A stretch of 48,401 bases of DNA. It comes from an uncultured Saprospiraceae bacterium (lineage in GTDB: Bacteria > Bacteroidota > Bacteroidia > Chitinophagales > Saprospiraceae). Of this stretch, positions 1 to 8,981 are shown in pieces. The notes beneath the pieces were generated by a model that worked only from the letters and a program-made list of their open reading frames with translations, did no database searches and was not told where the DNA came from. The position numbers were made by a program, and so were the translations under genes. The stretch lies in assembly GCA_937951685.1 (NCBI GenBank), contig CALFBG010000189.1, positions 1-48,401 on the forward strand. Reading direction: 5' to 3'. Positions within the stretch are counted from its first letter, which is position 1. Every line of letters begins with the position of its first letter.

Positions 1-686
1 GGTTCTATATCTGTAGCGGATAAGACGAGTGCTTCTTCCGTTGCTGCCATATCTTCTTCCAAAGTATAGTCATAACTCGTAACAGCATCACTCTTTGCGG
101 GCAACGCTTTGTTTAAAAGCTTTTCTGTTTTTGCTGGACGGTTCAGTTTTGTATCTGCCATTGCAAAAGTATTTTCGGTCGCAGTAGGGATTAAAAGTTC
201 ATCTGCTTCCTCTTTTTCATTTTTTGGAAGCTGCTTAGCGCTCCGATCGGCAGCGTAATATGCATCATCTTGACGAGCGACTAGTGTCGGTGCCGGTAAA
301 AGTTGTTTACCTTTCGGGCCTTCGTTGATCACGGTCGTTGATTTACCATGATAGTTTTTTTGCAACTCCGCAATTTGATAATTACGAGTATCTACATCGG
401 TAAAACGCTCTAGGTTTTCTAATTGAAAAACCTGTGAGGGACTATATTCTTTGGCCGCCATTAAGTTGGTTTCGTTTCGCTGCATAATACTGAGCAGAGC
501 GACTACGGCAACTAAGGCTACGACCGCTGCAATCATAGCAATCTGTCGATAAATCGTAGATTGATGTTTGTTTTTGCGAGCGTCGAGCCGACTTTCTAGC
601 TTTTTCCAAGCGTGCCGAGAAGGCGTTTCGTTCAAGCTATCTTGGCCAGCTTTAATTAAATCTGATATATCTTTCTTACGTTCCAT
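1..686 (-). CDS. Anti-sigma-like single-pass membrane protein (C-terminus cut by window edge)
   Basis: An open frame runs from ATG at 686 to the left edge with no stop; about 228 residues are visible. The N-terminus is short and cytoplasmic-looking, with a segment (SRHAWKKLESRLDARK) of the kind found in proteins encoded beside Bacteroidota ECF sigma factors. One hydrophobic helix follows at about residues 47-65 (IAMIAAVVALVAVVALL). The rest is a charged, low-complexity extracytoplasmic part. It is the last visible gene of a minus-strand run headed by the ECF sigma gene at 1632-2171, and it starts 14 bp after the preceding stop. Topology and operon position suggest an anti-sigma or sigma-linked membrane protein. 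I see no catalytic motif and no zinc-binding HxxxCxxC, so the role is inferred. Confidence 0.6.
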   Translation of the reverse strand, partial: MERKKDISDLIKAGQDSLNETPSRHAWKKLESRLDARKNKHQSTIYRQIAMIAAVVALVAVVALLSIMQRNETNLMAAKEYSPSQVFQLENLERFTDVDTRNYQIAELQKNYHGKSTTVINEGPKGKQLLPAPTLVARQDDAYYAADRSAKQLPKNEKEEADELLIPTATENTFAMADTKLNRPAKTEKLLNKALPAKSDAVTSYDYTLEEDMAATEEALVLSATDIE

Positions 687-699
687 TTTTTTTAACTAT

Positions 700-1092
700 T
701 TATTGACCACGTTTTTTACGGTTCGCTAGCTTTACGGCTTTGCAGTCAGCGACTTCTTTTTTAAATTTTTCTTCCCAATTTGCGCCCCATTTTTCCGTGA
801 GTTGAGCCTGTACGGCTTGGTTGTGTTTTTGCCAAATTGATACTTGTTTTGTACTTACAATGCAGCCGGCAACGACTCGCTTAGCAAAACCATACTTTCG
901 TTGATATAATTGTTTACAACTACCAATAGAGGCAGGGTTGGGGAACAATCCCCAAACATAAAAGTATAATAAAGTATCGCTGGAAGCATTCCTATCTGGA
1001 TTCGTTTCAACCGTCAGGGCTACTGCGTTTGGCGTAGTAGGCAAACTGTAGCTCAGGCTGAAAATACTGATGAGGAAAATAAAAAATTTCAT
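700..1092 (-). CDS. Small secreted protein of unknown function
   Basis: This is a 130-residue protein with a short hydrophobic N-terminal signal peptide (about residues 1-17) and no further membrane segment. Three cysteines (GSCKQ, AGCIV, ADCKA) could form disulfides in the periplasm. The C-terminus is strongly basic (ANRKKRGQ). I do not recognise a family. It lies between a lipocalin-like secreted protein and the anti-sigma-like membrane protein in an ECF sigma operon, so a role in sensing or envelope maintenance under that sigma factor is possible but only inferred from position. Confidence 0.6.
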   Translation of the reverse strand: MKFFIFLISIFSLSYSLPTTPNAVALTVETNPDRNASSDTLLYFYVWGLFPNPASIGSCKQLYQRKYGFAKRVVAGCIVSTKQVSIWQKHNQAVQAQLTEKWGANWEEKFKKEVADCKAVKLANRKKRGQ

Positions 1093-1133
1093 GGCAGACG
1101 ATAGATTAAATGTAATACATGAACAACTGACAC

Positions 1134-1589
1134 TTAGTTGAAAGCGGCAGTTTTATTGGTAATCTCTTTAGCTAAACTTAAGCTTAAACTGTTTTCATTG
1201 ATTTCAGTAACGTTAAAGTTGGCACTAAATTCAAATCGGTCTTCGAGGTATCGACCACCACTGATACTAATTTGCAGTTGGTGATCCTTGGTTTGCTTCC
1301 AGTTTCCTGAATTGAAGAAAAATAAGCCATTGCCACACATTCCAAACGATTGTGGGTTATACAATTGATAATTAATGTTTTGATCTGCGGAAAAACTAAA
1401 GACTTTAAATAAGCCATTTTGGTGAATAGTAGGGTTTTTTAGCTCAAAAACCATTTCTTGATCTCCCCACCAACCTTTTTTCAATACCCATTCTTGCTGG
1501 ATGTTATCGACCCAACTAGCATCTTGTGCGTGCAAAGTTGTAACGATGAGGCACAAACAAAAACTTAATAAAGCGATGATTTTTTTCAT
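1134..1589 (-). CDS. Secreted lipocalin-like protein
   Basis: The chosen start is ATG at 1589 (MKKIIALLSF...). A longer frame begins at TTG 1604, but the ATG immediately precedes a classical signal peptide ending near LHAQD. The mature part (about 130 residues) is beta-rich with repeated aromatic and glycine positions (W..KKGWWGDQ, FSFSADQNINY), resembling the lipocalin-like small secreted proteins common in Bacteroidota. Family assignment rests on pattern only. It is the second gene of the ECF sigma operon, with the sigma gene ending at 1632. Confidence 0.55.
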   Translation of the reverse strand: MKKIIALLSFCLCLIVTTLHAQDASWVDNIQQEWVLKKGWWGDQEMVFELKNPTIHQNGLFKVFSFSADQNINYQLYNPQSFGMCGNGLFFFNSGNWKQTKDHQLQISISGGRYLEDRFEFSANFNVTEINENSLSLSLAKEITNKTAAFN

Positions 1590-1631
1590 AATATTTTTTA
1601 GCAAGCGTTTGAAGTTATTTAAAGCTACGAT

Positions 1632-2171
1632 TTATCCTACTCCAGGGTATTGGTTACTTTCGCGCACTAAACCTTGGAGTCTCTTTTTAGCTAAAATGAG
1701 TTGAGATTTGGAAGTATTAATACTAATGCCTAGTATTTCGGCAATTTCTCGATGTTTATATCCTTCTACTACGTAGAGATTAAAAACGGTTCGATATCCC
1801 GTTGGTAATTTATCTAGCAAGTTCAAAATATCTTGTTCTCTCAGCTTATCTTCGATGTTTAATTGAGACTTAATTTCAATGTTGCTAACTTCTACCGTTA
1901 GCTTGAAATTGTGTTGTTTCCTTAAAAACATGAGTGATTCGTTAACCAGAATCCTTCTAATCCAACCCTCAAAACTACCTGTTCCTTTGTAGTGGTCAAT
2001 TTTGGTCATGACTTTGAATAAACCGTCAATTAGTACATCTTCGGCGTCTTCCTTATTTTTTACGTATCGCTTACATACCCCGAACATCTTTGGGGCATAG
2101 CGATCAAAGAGCAACTTTTGTGCTTTCCGATTATCGCGTTTTACAGCTTCTATGAGTTCTTGCTCCGTCAC
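1632..2171 (-). CDS. ECF-type RNA polymerase sigma factor
   Basis: The 179-residue protein has the two-domain ECF layout. Sigma region 2 spans about residues 20-87 (DRYAPKMFGVCKRYV, EDAEDVLIDGLFKVM, SFEGWIRRILVNESL). Sigma region 4 spans about 113-168 (LPTGYRTVFNLYVVEGYKHREIAEILG, SKSQLILAKKRL). Length and order are normal for the family. The start is GTG at 2171; no ATG occurs upstream in frame before a stop, and the next ATG would remove region 2. It is first in a minus-strand run with two secreted proteins and an anti-sigma-like membrane protein, the usual sigma-first arrangement in Bacteroidota. Confidence 0.9.
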   Translation of the reverse strand: MTEQELIEAVKRDNRKAQKLLFDRYAPKMFGVCKRYVKNKEDAEDVLIDGLFKVMTKIDHYKGTGSFEGWIRRILVNESLMFLRKQHNFKLTVEVSNIEIKSQLNIEDKLREQDILNLLDKLPTGYRTVFNLYVVEGYKHREIAEILGISINTSKSQLILAKKRLQGLVRESNQYPGVG

Positions 2172-2526
2172 GTAGGTAGTAGTTCGATTTGTTAAGCAAA
2201 TTAATTCTAGAATAAAGGCTTTTGTTCAACAGCTTTTAAAACAACTTCATTATTTACAAGTTAGGATATTTATAGTTCTTAGACAAGTTGTGTTTTTGGC
2301 TTACACTCCATGTTCATTCCTTTTTTCTCCACCCTAAAAAGAGTTGATAATAAGCTGTTCTTACTAGGAAAGATGGCTTTCGTTTACTTTTTGGTGCGTT
2401 GACGGTAAAAATTAAGAAAAATTAAGAAAAATTTAAGGTTTCTATTCATTATTTGGGGTGCTGACAGGCGCATTTATCATAAATCCATATATCTTAGTTG
2501 TTCAATTAATAATAAGTAAATAAACC
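2172..2526. other. Divergent intergenic region between ECF sigma gene and lysA
   Basis: This 355-bp AT-rich stretch separates the leftward sigma gene from rightward lysA, so it must hold two divergent promoters. I could not find a convincing TTTG / TAnnTTTG pair on either strand. A short tandem repeat of about 10 bp (AAAATTAAGA, roughly 2.5 units) lies near 2407-2436. No open frame of note. Confidence 0.4.
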
Positions 2527-3786
2527 ATGATGGAGTTAAAAGATCAACAGTATCGGTTGAGTGGGGACGTTGACCCTTTAGATTTGTGCGAGACCTATGG
2601 ATGTCCGCTTTATGTTTATGACACCGCAATTATTAAGCGACAGTACGAAAAGATCGTAAATGCTTTTTCGGTACCTAAGTTGCGAATCAATTATGCTTGT
2701 AAAGCGCTGACCAATATTAATATATTGAAGTATTTTAAACATTTAGGTGCTGGTTTGGATACTGTTTCTATTCAAGAGGTGATGATTGGCTTGTCGGTAG
2801 GTTTTAATCCTGAAGATATTATCTATACACCGAATTGTGTTTCTTTTGAAGAAATCGAAATGGCGATTGCGAAAGGAGTTAAAATCAACATCGACAACAT
2901 TTCGATTTTAGAACAGTTTGGTCAGCAGTATCAGGATGTTCCTGTTTGTATTCGAATTAATCCGCACATTATGGCGGGTGGAAGTTCTAAAATATCTACG
3001 GGACATATTGATTCTAAATTTGGAATTTCCATCCATCAAATGCCTTTGGTGCATAGAGTAGTAGAGGCAACGGGGATCAAAGTCGAAGGCTTACATATGC
3101 ATACAGGATCAGATATATTAGATGCGGGCGTTTTCCTTCAAGGCGCAGAAATTTTACTGAACGTAGCGAATGATTTTGAAGATTTGGCTTATATTGATTT
3201 TGGTAGTGGCTTTAAAGTTGCTTACAAAGCAAATGATATCGAGACGGACATCGAAGAGTTGGGGCAGAAAATATCAGCTCGATTCAAGCGTTTTTGTGAA
3301 AATTACGGTAGAGATTTGACGCTAATGTTCGAGCCAGGGAAATTTTTGGTTAGTGAAGCGGGTTCCTTTTTGGTGAAAGTGAACGTGGTGAAACAAACGA
3401 CGTCTACTGTTTTTGCAGGTATTGATTCGGGGTTGAACCATTTGATTCGGCCAATGTTTTATGATGCTCATCATGATATTTTTAATTTGTCGAAGCCTAA
3501 AGCTAAACCTCGGATTTATACAATTGTTGGTTATATTTGCGAAACGGATACGTTTGGCGTCAATCGCAAGATTAACGAAATACAAGAAGGCGATATTCTT
3601 TGTTTTGCTAACGCTGGCGCATATTGTTCAACGATGGGATCTAATTATAACTCTCGTTTTCGACCAGCGGAAGTGCTGGTACACGAAGGACAAAGTCATT
3701 TGATTCGGCGTAGAGAAACGATGGAAGATATTTTAAAAAATCAAATAGAAGCACCTTTATTTAAAGAAGCGCTCGTAAATACTTAA
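2527..3786 (+). CDS. lysA: Diaminopimelate decarboxylase (PLP-dependent, last step of lysine synthesis)
   Basis: A fold III PLP decarboxylase of 419 residues, normal length for LysA, converting meso-diaminopimelate to L-lysine in the cytoplasm. The PLP lysine is K59 in NYACKALTN. Other family signatures are LHMHTGSDI, IDFGSGFKV (phosphate-binding glycine loop), MFEPGKFLV and the C-terminal CETDTFG / AGAYCSTMGSNYN segments. Two adjacent ATG codons start the frame at 2527; either could be used. The next gene begins 3 bp after the stop. Carboxynorspermidine decarboxylase is the main related alternative, but the CETDTFG and AGAY-MGSNYN motifs favour LysA. Confidence 0.9.
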   Translation: MMELKDQQYRLSGDVDPLDLCETYGCPLYVYDTAIIKRQYEKIVNAFSVPKLRINYACKALTNINILKYFKHLGAGLDTVSIQEVMIGLSVGFNPEDIIYTPNCVSFEEIEMAIAKGVKINIDNISILEQFGQQYQDVPVCIRINPHIMAGGSSKISTGHIDSKFGISIHQMPLVHRVVEATGIKVEGLHMHTGSDILDAGVFLQGAEILLNVANDFEDLAYIDFGSGFKVAYKANDIETDIEELGQKISARFKRFCENYGRDLTLMFEPGKFLVSEAGSFLVKVNVVKQTTSTVFAGIDSGLNHLIRPMFYDAHHDIFNLSKPKAKPRIYTIVGYICETDTFGVNRKINEIQEGDILCFANAGAYCSTMGSNYNSRFRPAEVLVHEGQSHLIRRRETMEDILKNQIEAPLFKEALVNT

Positions 3787-3789
3787 ATC

Positions 3790-4485
3790 ATGGTAAGTCG
3801 ATTACAGTTATTAGGAATATTATTAGTAAGCAGCTTAATTTTTGCTTGTCAGGACGGATCAAAGTCCACAAAAGCGGCAACGAAGGCAACGGACAAAACG
3901 GAAGTGACTACCGCTACGCCCGCAGCAAAGCCGCAACAAACGACAGCCAAAGCGAGTAACATCGTAATGGATGAGCACGCGGTCAAAACAATTGCCAATA
4001 ATAAAGTTACTTTTGTCGACGGCACGAGTTATGATATTCCGGCAGCAGCAGGAAGTACGAGTTTCTTCTTGTTGCGACACGCTGAAAAAGAAAAAGAAGG
4101 TGAAAATCCAGGTTTGACTGCTGCGGGCACCAAACGCGCGGAGCGATTGGCAGATATTTTTAAATCGGAAAATTTAGATCGAGTATACACGACGTTCTTT
4201 CAGCGGACGATTAAGACGATTGAGCCGGTAACGAATATGATGGGCATCTTCTACAATGCTTATCAACCGAACGACATGAAAACTTTTTCTGAGACCATTT
4301 TAAAAAATGATCAAGGAAAGAAAGTTTTAATCGTAGGTCATTCCAATACCACGATGACGTTAATTAATCTGCTGAGTTTTCAGCCTAATAAATACCAGAC
4401 GATTCCAGAAACGGAATTTGATCATTTGTACTTAGTGCAAATTAGTGCAAAAGGAGAAAGAACGGTCGTTAAGATGAAGTACTAA
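3790..4485 (+). CDS. Histidine phosphatase superfamily lipoprotein (SixA/phosphoglycerate-mutase-like)
   Basis: The 231-residue protein starts with a lipoprotein signal peptide whose lipobox LIFAC places the lipidated cysteine at residue 20. A Ser/Thr/Ala/Lys-rich linker follows to about residue 58. The catalytic domain carries the RHG-type motif as LLRHAEKE (H97) and a second histidine motif IVGHSNTT (H184), with the helix ERLADIFKSENLDRVYTT between. This fits branch 1/2 histidine phosphatases of small SixA-like size. The enzyme should act outside the cytoplasm, anchored by lipid. It lies 3 bp after lysA and is probably cotranscribed; no functional link to lysine synthesis is evident. Confidence 0.8.
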   Translation: MVSRLQLLGILLVSSLIFACQDGSKSTKAATKATDKTEVTTATPAAKPQQTTAKASNIVMDEHAVKTIANNKVTFVDGTSYDIPAAAGSTSFFLLRHAEKEKEGENPGLTAAGTKRAERLADIFKSENLDRVYTTFFQRTIKTIEPVTNMMGIFYNAYQPNDMKTFSETILKNDQGKKVLIVGHSNTTMTLINLLSFQPNKYQTIPETEFDHLYLVQISAKGERTVVKMKY

Positions 4486-4517
4486 GTGTAGGACCTCGTT
4501 AACTTTAAAGTTGTAAA

Positions 4518-4560
4518 ACCAAGGGCTTCGATTTCAGTATCGAAGCCCTTGGTCATTTTT
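4518..4560 (+). terminator. Intrinsic terminator after the lysA operon
   Basis: A perfect 15-bp stem (4518-4532 with 4539-4553, ACCAAGGGCTTCGAT and its complement) closes a 6-nt loop and is followed by CATTTTT. It lies 33 bp downstream of the phosphatase stop. Confidence 0.85.
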
Positions 4561-4635
4561 AAGCCTATTAATTATTAATTTAGTAGGGTCACAAATGCTA
4601 GTATTTTAAGCTCTCAAATTATCTCAACACAAAAC

Positions 4636-6516
4636 CTATTGTACGACGAAGCTTAACGTCCGATTTCCAGCAGCGCTAGAGAAATTGAGATAATATAAGC
4701 CGGCGGGAAAATCTTGCGTTTGAATGCGGAATCGTTGATGTTGAATATTCTTGAGTATTTTCTGTTGCAATAATCTGCCACTAGCGTCGATAATCGTATA
4801 ACTCATTTGCTCAAATTGTTGGTCTAAGTTTAGCTCAACGTTGAGGTAATCCGTAGCGGGGTTAGGACTCAGTCGGATTTGATGTGCTGTGGATAAGTCG
4901 GCTTCCGTACTCGTAGCGCTGTAGTCGCTGACGTGTAAGCGGACCGCTGCCACAATATTGAAACCAAAGCCGGGAGAGATAAAGGACATAGAATTATTCA
5001 ATTCAACTAAGGAAGCATATCGTGGTTCTTTATCACGAGACCATAGGAATTGACCACCGTAATCGTAGGCGGTACTAATTGATAGTACCATATCTCGATT
5101 GGGAGCGAAAGGAGAATAGTCGATCATTACGAGGTAGCCTGTTTCATCTTCTAAGGGAATAGGGGCAACACCTCCATTGAGTAGATTAACGGTAAAAAAC
5201 TGATTAACAGGTTCATTACCCGTAACAAAATAATTGGTGCTAGAAATTAGCGTTCTTTCGTCGCCAGTACTAATTGAATCTCCGTTGATATTTTCCCATT
5301 TGAAAATTTGGATTTGTAGTAGTTGGCCTGCTAAATCTTGGGGATTTCCTAGCCCAAAAGATACTTTACTCGCAAATTTATTACTACCATTTTTGACAAA
5401 GAAATAATTGCCAAAAGCCCAGCTGTGCGGTGCTCCTGGCGGCCAAGCATTATTACCCGGAAAGGCACTCAGCGTGATTCCTGTTTCTTTGGCATAGATA
5501 GAGTCTGTACTTATAAATTCAAAGGTTTTCGTATCATTAGTTGGATTTTGGTCAATGGAATCTGAGTATATTTGATAGGTTCCGGTATAGCTTCCGAGGC
5601 TAGCATCGGGTAAGAAGCCATCATCCAGAAAAAGCTTATTTTGAACTAAGGTATTTGCGGGGACAGAATCGTAACTAAGCGTATCGGTGTAAACGGTTTG
5701 GTCCGCTTCATTTTTAATTTCGATGCTTAGTTTGACGCCCGTATGTAAGTTTAGTCCAAGGTTTTGAATATCAGCTACAAAACCAAAACGTGTTTGTTGA
5801 TCATAAGGGGTCATGGCATTGGGAGCAATAGCGTAGAATTTATTGATCCCAAGATCACTTTTAGGCGTTGGGTCACTTGCAAAAACGGCTACGTCATCAA
5901 TTTGCCAACTAAAGCCACAACCAGTAGTAGTGGAAAAAACGGGGGCAGTAGTTTTATCTGCCAGAAATTTGAACGATAAAAAGAGACTATCTTCTCCAGC
6001 GGCAAATTCACTGAGGTTCAGAATTACTTTTTGTGGATTGTCGACGAGGTTGAAACAGCCATCTCCATATTGTGAGTTGTTCACATTTTCAAATAATGGA
6101 ATGCTTGTCCATTGAATCGAATCGGTGCTCCATTCAAGGAAAGTGAGATCATTAAATCTTCTGTAGAGGGTTTCGAATTGTAGGAAGACTTCAATTTTGT
6201 CTTCGCAGTTTATTCTGGGAGAAATTAGGCGGACTTCTTGTGCACCACTACAATTAAAATCAGAGTCAAAAAGCATCCAACCATTGTTGGCGGTGGTAGC
6301 ATTAATTGGGGCGACGGAACTAGGTCCGACGGTAGAGTAGACCCAATTAGCACTTTCTAGTCCGTTGCCTTGGACTTCCTCGGCGGTCCAACTCTCCGGT
6401 AATCCGCCATTAAAGTCTTCTGACCAGAAAACTTGAGCGGAGAGGGGAGAAATCAAAAAAAGTAAGGCAGTGGAGCATAAGAAAGAGAGACAGAAACGGC
6501 GTAATTTTGATTTCAT
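4636..6516 (-). CDS. T9SS-exported choice-of-anchor-J protein, paralog 1
   Basis: A 626-residue extracellular protein. The signal peptide is residues 1-27 (cleavage after SAQ). A choice-of-anchor-J/MAM-like domain follows (VFWSEDFNGGLPESWTAEEV..., about 30-215), containing the conserved NGWMLFDSD and an aspartate-rich IDDVAVF strand. A middle region with Ig-like strands (YDQQTRFGFVADIQNLG, about 230-340) is shared with its two neighbours. The C-terminal 80 residues (RLSPNPATDYLNVEL ... GLYYLNF) form a type A T9SS sorting domain. It is the shortest and most diverged of three adjacent paralogs. Substrate or binding partner is unknown. Confidence 0.85.
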   Translation of the reverse strand: MKSKLRRFCLSFLCSTALLFLISPLSAQVFWSEDFNGGLPESWTAEEVQGNGLESANWVYSTVGPSSVAPINATTANNGWMLFDSDFNCSGAQEVRLISPRINCEDKIEVFLQFETLYRRFNDLTFLEWSTDSIQWTSIPLFENVNNSQYGDGCFNLVDNPQKVILNLSEFAAGEDSLFLSFKFLADKTTAPVFSTTTGCGFSWQIDDVAVFASDPTPKSDLGINKFYAIAPNAMTPYDQQTRFGFVADIQNLGLNLHTGVKLSIEIKNEADQTVYTDTLSYDSVPANTLVQNKLFLDDGFLPDASLGSYTGTYQIYSDSIDQNPTNDTKTFEFISTDSIYAKETGITLSAFPGNNAWPPGAPHSWAFGNYFFVKNGSNKFASKVSFGLGNPQDLAGQLLQIQIFKWENINGDSISTGDERTLISSTNYFVTGNEPVNQFFTVNLLNGGVAPIPLEDETGYLVMIDYSPFAPNRDMVLSISTAYDYGGQFLWSRDKEPRYASLVELNNSMSFISPGFGFNIVAAVRLHVSDYSATSTEADLSTAHQIRLSPNPATDYLNVELNLDQQFEQMSYTIIDASGRLLQQKILKNIQHQRFRIQTQDFPAGLYYLNFSSAAGNRTLSFVVQ

Positions 6517-6799
6517 AACTGTGTTGATTTGTAGTAATTGTTTTCCAGTAGACTAGGTCAGGATCAATTATTAAGTAGCCGTTATTTGAGTGCGATTGTA
6601 AACCCTGCACATAAAAAAGCTTGCAGCGGTTTTTTAAGGGGTGGCATAAAACCCAGTTATCACTTTAACCTACCTGTTGGCAAAAAGCAGGTTTGAACGA
6701 AAAGCTTGTAGTACAACTACTTTTCGAGTTTTCAAAAAACTTCAATCAAATAATATTTTCCTAAATGTCATTTTAAACAATTTAAACGTGAAAGATAAT

Positions 6800-6829
6800 A
6801 GTATAAAAAAGTGTTTACTTTTTTATACT
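6800..6829. repeat. AT-rich perfect hairpin, 13-bp arms
   Basis: The arms AGTATAAAAAAGT (6800-6812) and ACTTTTTTATACT (6817-6829) are perfect complements around the loop GTTT. It lies about 120 bp beyond the paralog 2 terminator and about 280 bp before the start of paralog 1, so it may be a second terminator or a protein-binding palindrome. Confidence 0.55.
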
Positions 6830-6949
6830 TCAATTGTCTGTAAAATGGCTAGGCTAATGGCTTGAACGTATTTGGGAATGGTGTAGTGCAAGGATTACTT
6901 GACAGCTATTTTTTCGGTATTGTGTTACAACGTAAAAGTTACAACATGA

Positions 6950-6987
6950 AAAAAAGCCTTTCAGGAAATCAATCCTGAAAGGCTTTT
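6950..6987 (-). terminator. Intrinsic terminator of T9SS paralog 2
   Basis: The stem 6952-6966 (AAAAGCCTTTCAGGA) pairs perfectly with 6973-6987 around AATCAA. On the minus strand it is followed by a run of T, 15 bp after the stop of the gene at 7002-8981. Confidence 0.85.
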
Positions 6988-7001
6988 GCGATCAGGACGG
7001 T

Positions 7002-8981
7002 TTATTTTTGGATTACAAAACGTTCCGTTCTGGAACCTAATGCTGATTTAACCGTAAGGAAGTAAGTACCATTTGTTAAGGTATTTACATCGATATTGAG
7101 TGTTTCTTCTTGAAGGCTTCCGAAATTGTTGTTGAATACCATTCTTCCTGTAACATCAACGATTTCAACCGTAAGATTGTTTACTGCTTCGACCAACTTA
7201 ATTTCAAGATTTACTTTTTCACTAACGGGGTTAGGGAAAATATTCACCTCATTATTATCTGCTAACACGTCTTCCGTAGAGATCGTAATAGTAGGTTCTC
7301 TGATTCCTAAGTGTAAAATTGCTGGAGAGTCGTCACTACCTGCGAGTGCTTCAAAAGGACCGTCCGTTGCCGTAGCACCAGTTCCTAAGAAAGAGCCGTA
7401 GTTTAATACGTCACCTAATTGATCTTGTCGTAAGATTGTAGCACTGTATACGTAGTTTTCATTTACTTGCCAGAAAACGAAAGCACCGGTACCGGGTGTT
7501 GGGTGAACAACTTGTCCCATAATAAGGTAATGCGCATTATCTTCTAAAGTAATGGGATTCCCTGGGTTGAGAAAATTGGTAAAATCTTCTGCGGGAACGG
7601 TAATTAAACCACCTTCGTCTCCTCCAGTAATAGAGTAAGAAGCAAAAGCAACACTAGTTCTATCGGCATCAACGATAGAATCAGAAAGTGTCTCAATTTT
7701 GTATAAATAAAGGTTGATGAATCTACCGGCAACGGAAGCAGAGTCTGTTGTACCAGCAGGTGCACCACCATAAGAAAGCCCAAAAGTAACACCAGCTAGT
7801 TCGTAGCCACCGCCGTTTGGCATATAATAGTGATTTCCTAACATATAAGAATCATCGCCAGAGTTTGCATTATTGGCGTCGAATACATTGTATCTAAGAC
7901 CTCCCGTAGTAGCCCCATTTTCTTTAGCAAAAATAGAATCGGTTACGATAAAGTCAAAAACTTGTGTGTTGTTGAAGGGTACGAGGTCAGTAGAGTCCCC
8001 TTGTACTTCGTAAGTTCCAGTGTATTGCGCTACTTCGGAAGGCGGCGTCCAAGTACCTGGAAAAACTTGATTTTCAGCCAAAGAATCAGAAATGATATCT
8101 CCGTAAGCTAAAGTTTCTGTATAGACAGACATCATTGTCCCTGCATCTTCGATGTTAACGGTGAGGTTAACGTCATCTTGTGTAGCAGCACCAACGTTTT
8201 CAATATCCGCTAAGAAACCAACTTCTTGCACTTGGTCTTTTGGTGTTGCGTAGTTTACAGGACGAGAGAAGAAACTATTAACTCTCATGTCAAACTTAGG
8301 TAGTGGATTACCATCTAATAATTCTACGTCGTCAATATTGATTGCGTAGGCACAACCTGGAGGGCCGTTACCATTGTTGGTTGTCGCTGAAGTAGACAAA
8401 AATTGGAAGGCAAAGTAGAATTGTGTGTTTGCGGCAAATTCAGTAAGGTCGTAAGCTACTGTTACGGGATTTACAGAACCATCGGCTACGCCACCAAAGT
8501 CGTTGGCAACGATACCTGGAAACATTTCGATGTTTTCCCAAGTGCTTAAGTCATTTAAGTCTGTACCAATTCTAATTGCTGGACGATCGTTAAAAGATCG
8601 GTAGAAAACTTCAAAACGCAAGAAGACTTCGTCGATGCTTGTTGCATCCACTAGTGGAGAAATTAACCAACTATCTTGGTCTCCAAAGTTAGGGGTAATC
8701 TGGCAATCATAATCTGAATCAAAAATGACCCAACCGTTAGCGCCAGTAGTAGAAGCCAGTGCGGCGGTAGCGAAATTTCCTTGTGCACCCATCAAAGTGT
8801 GCGTCCATAAAGAAGTTGGGTTACCATTTCCTAAGACTTCTTCGGTTGTCCAACCTGCGAGGGTAGGATCGGCAAAGTCTTCGGTGAAAAATGCAGTTTG
8901 GGCAATAATAGTCTGGCTTAGAAAGAAAGCCAAACATAAAGGGAGCAATGCTCGCATTGCTTTGGTAAATGTTCTTTTCAT
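7002..8981 (-). CDS. T9SS-exported choice-of-anchor-J protein, paralog 2
   Basis: A 659-residue secreted protein. Signal peptide residues 1-28 (ends TIIAQ). The choice-of-anchor-J domain begins at TAFFTEDFADPTLAGWTTEEV and includes NGWVIFDSDYDC. It is followed by the shared Ig-like segment (TPKDQVQEVGFLADIENVG), then a conserved core (NVFDANNANSGDDSYMLGNHYY ... MGQVVHPTPGTG) that is nearly identical to paralog 3. The C-terminus is a T9SS type A sorting domain (VNIFPNPVSEKVNLEI ... GTYFLTV, ending RFVIQK). It has its own terminator and a 407-bp upstream gap. Close identity with paralog 3 points to recent tandem duplication. Confidence 0.88.
   Translation of the reverse strand: MKRTFTKAMRALLPLCLAFFLSQTIIAQTAFFTEDFADPTLAGWTTEEVLGNGNPTSLWTHTLMGAQGNFATAALASTTGANGWVIFDSDYDCQITPNFGDQDSWLISPLVDATSIDEVFLRFEVFYRSFNDRPAIRIGTDLNDLSTWENIEMFPGIVANDFGGVADGSVNPVTVAYDLTEFAANTQFYFAFQFLSTSATTNNGNGPPGCAYAINIDDVELLDGNPLPKFDMRVNSFFSRPVNYATPKDQVQEVGFLADIENVGAATQDDVNLTVNIEDAGTMMSVYTETLAYGDIISDSLAENQVFPGTWTPPSEVAQYTGTYEVQGDSTDLVPFNNTQVFDFIVTDSIFAKENGATTGGLRYNVFDANNANSGDDSYMLGNHYYMPNGGGYELAGVTFGLSYGGAPAGTTDSASVAGRFINLYLYKIETLSDSIVDADRTSVAFASYSITGGDEGGLITVPAEDFTNFLNPGNPITLEDNAHYLIMGQVVHPTPGTGAFVFWQVNENYVYSATILRQDQLGDVLNYGSFLGTGATATDGPFEALAGSDDSPAILHLGIREPTITISTEDVLADNNEVNIFPNPVSEKVNLEIKLVEAVNNLTVEIVDVTGRMVFNNNFGSLQEETLNIDVNTLTNGTYFLTVKSALGSRTERFVIQK

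Larger units (their letters stand above)
6517..7001. other. Gene-free stretch between T9SS paralogs 1 and 2
   Basis: 485 bp with no supported gene. It holds the terminator of paralog 2 at 6950-6987 and an AT-rich hairpin at 6800-6829 (listed separately). The promoter of paralog 1 should lie in its left part, but I saw no clear box. Confidence 0.5.

Noticed and set aside
1501..1704. Small plus-strand open frames opposite the ECF operon.
   Set aside because: They lie antisense to supported genes, with no domain, signal peptide or promoter; treated as shadows.
8158..8181. Two GTTAAC sites in T9SS paralog 2.
   Set aside because: They are in coding sequence, with no TTTT and no TAATA at the right spacing.
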